A stretch of 7,011 bases of DNA, taken from an uncultured Clostridium sp. GTDB lineage: Bacteria > Bacillota_A > Clostridia > TANB77 > CAG-508. Within the stretch, counting starts at the first letter, position 1. Each line of letters begins with the position of its first letter. Below the pieces are notes generated by a model that was not told where the DNA came from, searched no databases, and saw only the letters and a list, made by a program, of their open reading frames with translations. Shown here piece after piece: positions 1-6,547 of this stretch. The DNA is taken from assembly GCA_938045355.1 (NCBI GenBank), contig CALIMU010000113.1, forward strand, positions 1 to 7,011, read 5' to 3'. The position numbers were made by a program, and so were the translations under genes.

Positions 1-3000
1 CTTCTTTTCTTCTTGTATCACTATTCTTTTCTACTATTTGTGTTATTGGGTTTGTAGTCATAACTTTTTGTCCTGCTTCATTATATAATTCAGCATTTGC
101 AGATATACTTACTCTATCTACCCCATTATTTTTTCCTAATTCTACTTGAACTTTTATTTCTTTAGTTTCATTTGGTTGTAATGTAAATTCTTTAGTAACA
201 TTTTTTGTAGCTCCAGATTCTGATAATATTCTTGCTCCTTGTGGTGCATTAAATACAAACTTACTATATGCATCTGCTGTTCCTTCATTTCTTATCTTAT
301 ATGTATATTCTATTTTTTCATTTTCTTCTACATATGTTTTATTTTTATCAACAGATTGTTCCATAGTTATTATTGATTTTACAATATACCCTGTATATTC
401 TTTATTATCTATCATCTCACCTTTTTCATTATATATTTCTGTTCTTAACATTATAGGTGTGTAATTCTTACCTTGTTCTACTGTAGATACTTTTGTTTTT
501 ACATCAAACATTCTTGCTCTACTTATATCAATATTTGATATTTCATATTCTTGATCATTTATTTTATTCAAAGCAACATTTGATTCTGGTAAGTCTTTTT
601 GAATATCTTCAATCTTAAGATTTCCTGATGTTTTAATCTTCATCTTAACATTTTTTATATTAGTACTTGCTACATAACTCTTTCTTGTAACAATTTCAAA
701 AGTTGGTTCAGAATTTTCCTTATATTTATCTACGCCTTGCATATTTTCTTCATTTACAGTACCTTTAGCGTTGATTTCAACTTCAGCTTCTTTAACAGCA
801 ACTTCAACTTTATCTGCTCTTGTTTCTTTTACTACTGTTGTTCCTTCTGCTCTTGTTCTTATCTTTAATTCTAACCCTTGTGTTCCTATCGCTTTAAATG
901 TTAATCTTACTTGTCTACTTTCACCTGCTTCTATATCTTCCATTCCAAATTTTATATTTCCATCTGAATCTCTTGAGAATGGTATTTCTTTAGTAGGTGT
1001 TTCTATTTTAACAAGTTCAAAACCTGCTGGAGATTCAACATAGTTTTCTACATTTTTAGCCTTTAAAGTTTTTGCTTCATTTTTTACTTCATATGTATAT
1101 CTTACTTCTTTACCTTGTTCTACTTTTTTAACTTCTGGTGTTATTTTACCTGAAAGTGAAACACCTTCTCCTGTAGTAAGTCTTATCATATCTGACCAAG
1201 ATGTATATTGTTCTACACCTTTTGCTGTATTTACATCAAATATTACTTGATCTGTACCTACTGCACTCTTGTTATAGTCTATATTTGCTGGTAAATTTAA
1301 GTTTAAGTTAAACTTATTAACTTGTCCTGGTTTTATACTTTCTTTAAAAGCAATCATATATGATTTAACTTTAGATAAGTCACTAGGATTTCTTGTCCAA
1401 CCATTTTGTGCATTATTTAAATCTACAGTTGCATTTACATTTTCTGAATAATACACATCATATCCTATATTTGAATTATCAACCTTATTAATTCCAGATG
1501 CCAAAGTAATATTTAAGTTATTATTTAAACTTTGTCCTGTTTCAACATTTACTACTCCTTCAACAGGAAGTCTTCCAAGAAGTCTTGCATTTGGAAGTTC
1601 AGTATTTAAGTTATTTATCATAAGAACTTGTTTAGATATTGTTCTTGCTTTATCACCTGCTTTTAATATTGCATCTTTATTACCTTGTTTAATAGTTACA
1701 ACTTCTGCTCCTACATCACTATAATTCTTATATCTATTTGCAACAACTAGACCTTCTGGAGAAGCTATTTTAGCTTTAGTACTAGCTATACCATTTCCGA
1801 ATCTTCTAAATGCTTCATTTTGAGAACCTAGCATAAATTCTGCTGCTTGTTCATAAGTAGTTGCATTTACATTTGAATATACAAGATTATATTGAATTTC
1901 TTGTTTTGGAGTTTCTTCATCTACAGAGATATCTGTATTTACTACTAAGTTTGTACCATTTGTTAAATGTCCTTTATTAACAGATTGTTGAACTCCTGAT
2001 ACTAATACTCTAATTACTTTTTTACCATCTCTTGTATATACTGAAGTATTTTCTATTTTTAATCCTTCACCATATAATATATTAGTATCTTTTATTTTAA
2101 TATCTTTAATATTATTAGGAAGAACAATTTCATAAACAGATGTACCATATATATCTGATTCTTCCTTATTATTATTAAGTTCTATAACAAATTCAACATC
2201 ATTATTTTCAACAACTGAATATAGTTCTTGTTTATTTGTTCTTAAAGTTGCTTTTGTTTTAGTATTTAATAATTCTATATTTGAAACTGCATCTGCAATC
2301 TTAACTTTTTCTTCTTTACCATTATTATTTATTACTATATTAACTTCTTTGTTAAAAGTAAGTTTATTTAAATCTTTTAAAAGGTTTATTGGATATCTAG
2401 AAGTAGTTATTTTTCTAGATTCTTTAATTACGATATTTCCTTCTTTAAGTATCTTAGAAGATCTATAATTTATAGTTTTAGTATCTTCTTTTAAGTCTAT
2501 AACATAATTTTCACCTTCTAATTTAGAACTTGAATCAATTGTAGCAATTATTTGTCCTTTTTCATTTAAAAGATCTAATTTACCATCTTTACCAAGAACA
2601 TTTTCAAATTCTTGTTTGCTCACTCTAACAGATTTATATGACATTCCACTTTCATAATTTTGTTTATTATCATTATAGTATGGAAGATTATCATTAATTT
2701 CTATAGTACCATTAATATTTGCCACACTAGTATTTATATTAAGCTTATTGTTAAATTCAATTTCAGATTTATCATTAGATATACTATTCATATATAGCTT
2801 ACCTTTTGACATAGATGTTTTATCTGTTTCATAGCTAGCAGATATTAGTGAACCTAAAGGTTTAGAAAGGTTTGCACTTCCAGTGAATTCTGCATTATAT
2901 GCTTTATCTGAATTTAATAATTTTTCTTGTGCTTTAACATTTAATGCAACATTATATTCATCTTTTACATTTTGTACATTTTCATAAACACTTGTTACTA

Positions 3001-3913
3001 GAAGTTTAGTAGTACCATTTCCTTTAGCATATGTTTTATCTTCTGACATCTTATTTTCTATATCAACATTTAAAGTTCCATCTAAATTATTATATTTAAC
3101 ATTTTCTTCTTTTTGATCTAAAGGTAACTCTTCATTAACACCTTTAGTAGATAAAAGTGAAACATTAACCTTATCTGGAAGTTTTCCTTCTAAACTTGGT
3201 TGAATTGAAGATACAGATAATTTTTCTATAGGTAAGTTTTTAGTTGTAGCTCCATTTTTAACATCTATAACTGTTTGAATAACTACATTATTACCTTTTT
3301 CAGTATTTGTCTTAACATATTTAATTATTTCTGCTTTTACTTCTGGTTTTCTTTCTTCTACCCATTCAATATTTAAAGAAATATCTTTAGATACTTCTTC
3401 TACATTTCCTTCTGGTGAAACATATGTAGCTCTAAATTTAGCTGTCAAATTATTTGATAATATATCTTTAGATATGTTCCCTTCATATACATATTTTAAA
3501 GGTAATTCAAAATTAACTGTAGTTCCAGAAAATCTATTTAATGTAATCTTATTTCCTTCTACCTTTTCTATAACAGAATTGTTATTAGGATTTTCAATAC
3601 TAAATACTCTAGAATTTTGTCCTACAATCTCGATTTCTCCTTTTTGTATATATCCTTCTCTTTTCATACTAATAGTTCCTACTAGTTTTTGATCAGATTT
3701 AGATACATCTGCAACTATATTTTTTGCTTTTTGTCCATTATTTACAAGTAATATATTCGCATCTACATCTTTAACATTTGTATGTGACTCAATATCTAAT
3801 TCCTGACTTGCATATACAAATGCATTTTTAGCAACATACATTGTATTTGTTGAACACATTACAAATACCAATGCCCCTGCTACTGTCTTTCTTAAAAACT
3901 TTCTTCTTTTCAT
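1..3913 (-). CDS. Large exported surface protein with DUF11-like repeats (C-terminus beyond window)
   Basis: An uninterrupted frame of 1304 codons starts with ATG at 3913 and has no stop before the left edge, so the C-terminus and any cell-wall anchor are not visible. The start is supported by an AGAGGAG ribosome binding site nine bases upstream. The N-terminus is a signal peptide: basic residues 2-9 (KRRKFLRK), a hydrophobic stretch at about 11-28, and a possible signal peptidase site after VYA (residue 35). The only cysteine seen is residue 20, inside the signal, so the mature part appears cysteine-free. The remainder is rich in Asn, Lys, Val, Thr and Ile with alternating strand-like segments, typical of beta-sandwich surface proteins. 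Residues about 919-1005 (containing QGKEVRYTYEVKNEA) and 1183-1255 (containing EENEKIEYTYKIRNEG) look like DUF11/conserved-repeat modules. The first 900 residues match no family I can name. Adhesion or a cell-envelope structural role is inference. Confidence 0.85.
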   Translation of the reverse strand, partial: MKRRKFLRKTVAGALVFVMCSTNTMYVAKNAFVYASQELDIESHTNVKDVDANILLVNNGQKAKNIVADVSKSDQKLVGTISMKREGYIQKGEIEIVGQNSRVFSIENPNNNSVIEKVEGNKITLNRFSGTTVNFELPLKYVYEGNISKDILSNNLTAKFRATYVSPEGNVEEVSKDISLNIEWVEERKPEVKAEIIKYVKTNTEKGNNVVIQTVIDVKNGATTKNLPIEKLSVSSIQPSLEGKLPDKVNVSLLSTKGVNEELPLDQKEENVKYNNLDGTLNVDIENKMSEDKTYAKGNGTTKLLVTSVYENVQNVKDEYNVALNVKAQEKLLNSDKAYNAEFTGSANLSKPLGSLISASYETDKTSMSKGKLYMNSISNDKSEIEFNNKLNINTSVANINGTIEINDNLPYYNDNKQNYESGMSYKSVRVSKQEFENVLGKDGKLDLLNEKGQIIATIDSSSKLEGENYVIDLKEDTKTINYRSSKILKEGNIVIKESRKITTSRYPINLLKDLNKLTFNKEVNIVINNNGKEEKVKIADAVSNIELLNTKTKATLRTNKQELYSVVENNDVEFVIELNNNKEESDIYGTSVYEIVLPNNIKDIKIKDTNILYGEGLKIENTSVYTRDGKKVIRVLVSGVQQSVNKGHLTNGTNLVVNTDISVDEETPKQEIQYNLVYSNVNATTYEQAAEFMLGSQNEAFRRFGNGIASTKAKIASPEGLVVANRYKNYSDVGAEVVTIKQGNKDAILKAGDKARTISKQVLMINNLNTELPNARLLGRLPVEGVVNVETGQSLNNNLNITLASGINKVDNSNIGYDVYYSENVNATVDLNNAQNGWTRNPSDLSKVKSYMIAFKESIKPGQVNKFNLNLNLPANIDYNKSAVGTDQVIFDVNTAKGVEQYTSWSDMIRLTTGEGVSLSGKITPEVKKVEQGKEVRYTYEVKNEAKTLKAKNVENYVESPAGFELVKIETPTKEIPFSRDSDGNIKFGMEDIEAGESRQVRLTFKAIGTQGLELKIRTRAEGTTVVKETRADKVEVAVKEAEVEINAKGTVNEENMQGVDKYKENSEPTFEIVTRKSYVASTNIKNVKMKIKTSGNLKIEDIQKDLPESNVALNKINDQEYEISNIDISRARMFDVKTKVSTVEQGKNYTPIMLRTEIYNEKGEMIDNKEYTGYIVKSIITMEQSVDKNKTYVEENEKIEYTYKIRNEGTADAYSKFVFNAPQGARILSESGATKNVTKEFTLQPNETKEIKVQVELGKNNGVDRVSISANAELYNEAGQKVMTTNPITQIVEKNSDTRRKE

Positions 3914-3922
3914 GTAGTCTTA

Positions 3923-3929
3923 CTCCTCT
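3923..3929 (-). promoter_or_regulatory. Ribosome binding site of the surface-protein gene
   Basis: On the minus strand AGAGGAG lies nine bases before the ATG at 3913. It supports this start, which also gives a complete signal peptide. Confidence 0.75.
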
Positions 3930-4514
3930 CTTTTTCTAAGTAAAATTCTTATACACATATATTGCCACAATCAAAAACATTGTACAATATGTATATTACA
4001 AGCGTTTTTCCCTTATCTTAAACAGGTTTAAGTAAAAACTCTTAGGGATTAGCGCTTTAAGGCTTTAAAAGCTCTAAACATACATTATTAAATGCTTATA
4101 TATATTTATTCCAAAATATTTTAAAAATACCTTTGGGTACAAATATATTTTTTCAAATTAATTTATAATACTACTCATAAAAATATTTAATTAATTTCAA
4201 AAAATATATCTCTAAAACCTTATGGATTCTAAAAGGAATCTTTAAATCACAAAAATAAAATATATAAATAACTCTAAAAATACCTTTTGATAATAATTAA
4301 TTATAAACATTTGGTATAATATTATCTAATTAGTTATCAAATAACTTGAAGATATTATTTTATGTGTTTTTTTCATTTATGTAACAATTATTACAATTTT
4401 TACATTTCAATAATCTTTGTCTTTTTTCCAATAAATTCATTTTTCTCTCATTATTTTTTCTTCCCGTCAAATAGCTTTACATAATTATTAATTACCTTAT
4501 TTCCTTTATTTTTA
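3930..4514. other. AT-rich intergenic region between the surface-protein gene and tRNA-Ser
   Basis: About 600 bases with no convincing gene separate two divergent transcription units. Small structures visible are the palindrome ATTGTACAAT (3979-3988), an imperfect hairpin around 4053-4073 (GCTTT/AAAGC), a short hairpin GTTAT/ATAAC at 4332-4344, and an extended -10 sequence TGGTATAAT (4312-4320) on the plus strand without a good -35. Two tiny ORFs overlap on opposite strands (4360-4440 minus, 26 codons; 4362-4484 plus, 40 codons). Neither has a convincing ribosome binding site, so neither is called. The tract 4410-4465 is pyrimidine-rich on the plus strand. Confidence 0.7.
3948..3976 (-). promoter_or_regulatory. 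Candidate promoter of the surface-protein gene
   Basis: On the minus strand TTTTGA (3971-3976) is separated by 17 bases from TATAAG (3948-3953), which would give a leader of roughly 28-30 bases before the ATG at 3913. The -35 match is poor and the region is AT-rich, so this is tentative. A 10-base perfect palindrome, ATTGTACAAT (3979-3988), lies just upstream and could be an operator, but a chance palindrome is equally possible. Confidence 0.3.
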
Positions 4515-4543
4515 TTGACAAACTGGTTTTCATTTGTTAATAT
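4515..4543 (+). promoter_or_regulatory. Sigma-A promoter of tRNA-Ser
   Basis: A perfect -35 TTGACA (4515-4520) is followed by a 17-base spacer and a -10 TAATAT (4538-4543). The predicted transcription start near 4550 lies only a few bases before the mature tRNA 5' end at 4557, as is usual for a monocistronic tRNA gene. Confidence 0.8.
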
Positions 4544-4556
4544 ATGTTGTGTGGAT

Positions 4557-4649
4557 GGAGAGTTACCCAAGAGGCTGAAGGGGCGGGTTTGCTAAACCTG
4601 TAGGGCGGAATTTTCTGTCGCGAGGGTTCGAATCCCTCACTCTCCGCCA
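4557..4649 (+). tRNA. tRNA-Ser(GCU), CCA encoded
   Basis: The gene folds as a class II tRNA. The acceptor stem is GGAGAGT (4557-4563) with ACTCTCC (4639-4645), followed by discriminator G4646 and encoded CCA (4647-4649). The anticodon stem CGGGT/ACCTG encloses the loop TTGCTAA, placing anticodon GCT at 4591-4593, which reads the serine codons AGC and AGU. The long variable arm has a wobble-containing stem GGCGG/CTGTC, expected for serine tRNAs. The T arm GAGGG-TTCGAAT-CCCTC (4622-4638) is perfect. It has its own promoter and terminator and converges on parB. No second copy of its 3' end is seen in the window, so there is no sign that it serves as an integration site here. Confidence 0.96.
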
Positions 4650-4651
4650 TC

Positions 4652-4688
4652 AAAACATAAATCCTTATTATAAGTGTTTATGTTTTTT
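4652..4688 (+). terminator. Probable rho-independent terminator of tRNA-Ser
   Basis: AAAACATAAA (4652-4661) pairs perfectly over ten bases with TTTATGTTTT (4677-4686). The loop can form a further CTTA/TAAG pairing, and the T run reaches 4688. The stem is very AT-rich and so weak, but its position directly after the tRNA and its U-tract support a terminator. Confidence 0.6.
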
Positions 4689-4714
4689 ATTTAGATAAAG
4701 ACTATAATTATAAT

Positions 4715-4757
4715 AAAAATCATAAAGAAAATAAGTGAGCCATATAGCTCACTTATT
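4715..4757 (-). terminator. Rho-independent terminator of the parAB operon
   Basis: A perfect 11-base inverted repeat, AATAAGTGAGC (4730-4740) with GCTCACTTATT (4747-4757), encloses a 6-base loop. It lies about 45 bases beyond the parB stop. On the minus strand it is followed by a U-rich tract (TTCTTTATGATTTTT). The plus-strand side has only a weak T run, so it mainly ends the parAB transcript, though it may also stop read-through from the tRNA. Confidence 0.85.
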
Positions 4758-4800
4758 AACATTTTACTCATTATATATTTATTAATTTCCTTTTAACCAT

Positions 4801-5676
4801 TTATTTTTCTAACAATTCTAACATTCTTTCTAATTCTTCATTTGAATTATATTTAAGAATTATTTGTCCTCTATTTATATTTTTAGGACTAACTTTTATT
4901 TTTGCTTTTGCTCCAAAATAATTTGTAAACTTTTCTTCTATTGCTCTGAATTCATGTATATCAACTTTTGGAGTATTTTTATTTACTTTCTTTGATAACT
5001 TTAATCTTTTTTTAGCTTCTTCAATTGAAAGTCCATCTTCCAATATATATAATGCCATCTCATATTGTTTATCTTCATCTTCTATTTCTAATAACATCTT
5101 ACAACCTGCTTCTGATAAATTTTCTCTTCTCGCAAGTTCCAAAACCTTATCACTTAAATTTAATATTTGTAATATATCTGTAATAGCACTCTTAGTTTTA
5201 CCAATCTTTTTAGCAAATTCTTCTGCAGAAAGATTGTAATTTTCCATTGCTTCCTTATATCCTTGTGCTTTTTCTATTGCATTTAAATTTTCTCTCTGAA
5301 CATTTTCAATTATAGAAATATGTGTATTTTCTTCATCTTCATCTTCTCTTATTATTGCAGGTATTGTTTTCATATTTGCAAGCTTAGAAGCTCTCCATCT
5401 TCTTTCTCCTGCAATTATTTCATAATATCCATCTTTTTTTGCTACAATTATAGGTTGTAATACTCCAAAAGTTTTTATAGATTCTGCTAACTCTTCTAAC
5501 TTCTTATAATTAAACTCTTTTCTTGCTTGTTTTCTATTAGGTTCTACTTCTACTACTTTTAACTCTACAATTTTATTTTTTTCACTTGTTTCATCTAAAT
5601 TTATCATTTCATTTTCTTCACCTATTTCTTGTGAAAATAATGCTGATATTCCTTTTCCTAATCCAGTTCTCTTCAT
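4801..5676 (-). CDS. parB: Chromosome-partitioning protein ParB (Spo0J family)
   Basis: This 291-residue protein is the DNA-binding CTPase of the chromosome segregation system. It loads at parS sites, spreads as a clamp, and stimulates ParA ATPase. Family hallmarks appear in order: an N-terminal GLGKGISALF motif (residues 5-14) that fits the ParA-interaction segment; a ParB/Srx domain at about 36-130 with the CTP-binding GERRWRA (90-96) and ENVQREN (124-130); a helix-turn-helix at about 149-171 (LSAEEFAKKIGKTKSAITDI); a lysine-rich linker at about 222-238; and a C-terminal dimerisation domain at about 241-291. The length is normal for the family. The ATG start has an AGGAG seven bases upstream. 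The gene begins 32 bases after the parA stop, so the two form an operon. Minor departures from the usual consensus are Ala133 after LN, where Pro is common, and an unusual LSEAGCKMLL where LSxGHARALL is typical. Confidence 0.96.
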   Translation of the reverse strand: MKRTGLGKGISALFSQEIGEENEMINLDETSEKNKIVELKVVEVEPNRKQARKEFNYKKLEELAESIKTFGVLQPIIVAKKDGYYEIIAGERRWRASKLANMKTIPAIIREDEDEENTHISIIENVQRENLNAIEKAQGYKEAMENYNLSAEEFAKKIGKTKSAITDILQILNLSDKVLELARRENLSEAGCKMLLEIEDEDKQYEMALYILEDGLSIEEAKKRLKLSKKVNKNTPKVDIHEFRAIEEKFTNYFGAKAKIKVSPKNINRGQIILKYNSNEELERMLELLEK

Positions 5677-5708
5677 TTATTTACTCCTATTTGTATATCT
5701 TTTGTGTT

Positions 5709-6474
5709 TTATTTGTTTTTTGCTATTATTTCTTCACCTAATTTTACATAAGCTCCTGCTCCTGCAGATTTTGGATCATATTCTATTATTGACATTCCAA
5801 AACTTGGTGCTTCACTTACTTTAACATTTCGAGGAATCACTGTTTTAAATACATTATCTTTAAAATAATTCTGAACTTCTTTTACAACACTATTAGAAAG
5901 ATTTGTTACTGAATGGTACATTGTAAGTACTGCTCCTTCAACCTTTAAATCTTTATTCAAATGTTTTTTTACTAAATTTATTGTATTTGTTAATTGACTT
6001 AACCCTTCTAGCGCAAAATATTCACATTGTATTGGTATTAATACTGAATTTGCAGCAGTAAGTGCATTTAATGTTATAAGCCCCAGTGATGGTGGACAAT
6101 CTATAAATATGTAATCATAATCATCTTGTACCTTATCTAATTGATTCTTAAGTCTTTGTTCTCTTGACATCATTGAAACAAGTTCTACTTCAGCTCCTGC
6201 TAAATTTATATTTGATGGACATAACTCTAATGTAGGTATAGCTGTCTTCTTTAAAGTATCTTTTATGTCTACATCATCATCTATTAATGCATCATACAAT
6301 GATTTATCTACCTTTTTTGTAACTCCTAAACTACTTGTCGCATTTCCTTGTGGATCTGAGTCTATAAGCATTACCCTATATCCTTTTTCTGCTAAAACTG
6401 CACTTAAATTAACCGTTGTGGTAGTTTTCCCGAACACCACCTTTTTGATTTGCTACTGCTATTATTTTTGCCAC
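5709..6474 (-). pseudogene. parA: Chromosome-partitioning ATPase ParA (Soj), frameshifted by one base in Walker A
   Basis: ParA/Soj is a deviant-Walker ATPase that binds nucleoid DNA as an ATP dimer and is the partner of ParB. Reading from the GTG at 6474, which has AAGGAGG five bases upstream, gives MAKIIAVANQKGGV. An extra C on the coding strand (a g at 6432 on the plus strand) then breaks the frame, and the gene continues as GKTTTTVNLS to the TAA at 5709-5711. Removing that base restores a 254-residue protein of normal length. It carries the deviant Walker A KGGVGKTT (11-18), Walker A' LIDSDPQGN (36-44), Walker B IFIDCPPS (122-129), and the conserved IPRNVKVSEAPS (213-224) and YDPKSAGA (233-240). 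As written, translation from the GTG ends after 21 residues at a TAA. Initiation at the in-frame GTG at 6440 would lose the signature lysine (Lys11) and has no good ribosome binding site. The rest of the frame is clean, which suggests a sequence error or a very recent mutation. It lies upstream of parB in one operon. Confidence 0.93.
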
Positions 6475-6479
6475 AATTT

Positions 6480-6486
6480 CCTCCTT
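6480..6486 (-). promoter_or_regulatory. Ribosome binding site that fixes the GTG start of parA
   Basis: A perfect AAGGAGG on the minus strand sits five bases before GTG 6474. This GTG begins the conserved ParA N-terminus (MAKIIAVANQKGG). It shows that the true start lies upstream of the frameshift rather than at the internal GTG at 6440. Confidence 0.88.
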
Positions 6487-6492
6487 AATAAT

Positions 6493-6525
6493 ATTATAAT
6501 ATATTAAAATATATATTATAGTCAA
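6493..6525 (-). promoter_or_regulatory. Candidate sigma-A promoter of parAB
   Basis: On the minus strand TTGACT (6520-6525) is followed by TATTAT (6496-6501) at an 18-base spacing, overlapping a perfect TATAAT (6493-6498) at 21 bases. The leader would be very short, starting close to the ribosome binding site. Another TATAAT (6515-6520) overlaps the -35 but lacks a good -35 of its own. The 73-base gap after rsmG and no visible hairpin mean read-through from rsmG is also possible. Confidence 0.55.
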
Positions 6526-6547
6526 CATTTTCTCTTTTTATGTAAAT

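Noticed and set aside
771..1043. A 90-codon plus-strand ORF
   Set aside because: It lies wholly inside the continuous minus-strand surface-protein gene, is Ser/Thr/Leu-rich as antisense readings of such genes are, and has no ribosome binding site.
3414..3422. GGTGAAACA as part of a parS site
   Set aside because: Only half of the 16-base palindrome is present and it lies within coding sequence; no full TGTTTCACGTGAAACA-like site was found by eye in the window.
3474..3692. A 72-codon plus-strand ORF
   Set aside because: It is antisense to the surface-protein gene, has no recognisable motif, and shows antisense-type composition.
3853..3864. Lipobox around Cys20 of the surface protein
   Set aside because: The residues before the cysteine (FVM) do not fit the lipobox consensus, which needs a small residue at -1.
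4362..4484. A 40-codon Phe-rich plus-strand ORF in the intergenic region
   Set aside because: Its Phe/Ser/Asn composition reflects the pyrimidine-rich tract, the ribosome binding site is poor, and it overlaps another weak ORF on the opposite strand.
4549..4557. TGTGGATGG as a DnaA box
   Set aside because: It matches only seven of nine bases, stands alone, and overlaps the tRNA 5' end; no cluster marks an origin in the window.
5709..6440. parA taken as a complete 243-residue gene starting at GTG 6440
   Set aside because: This start removes the conserved MAKIIAVANQKGG and the signature lysine and lacks a ribosome binding site; the strong AAGGAGG and GTG at 6474 show the real start.
6265..6507. 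An 80-codon plus-strand ORF across the parA 5' region
   Set aside because: It is the antisense shadow of parA and crosses the parA ribosome binding site and promoter.
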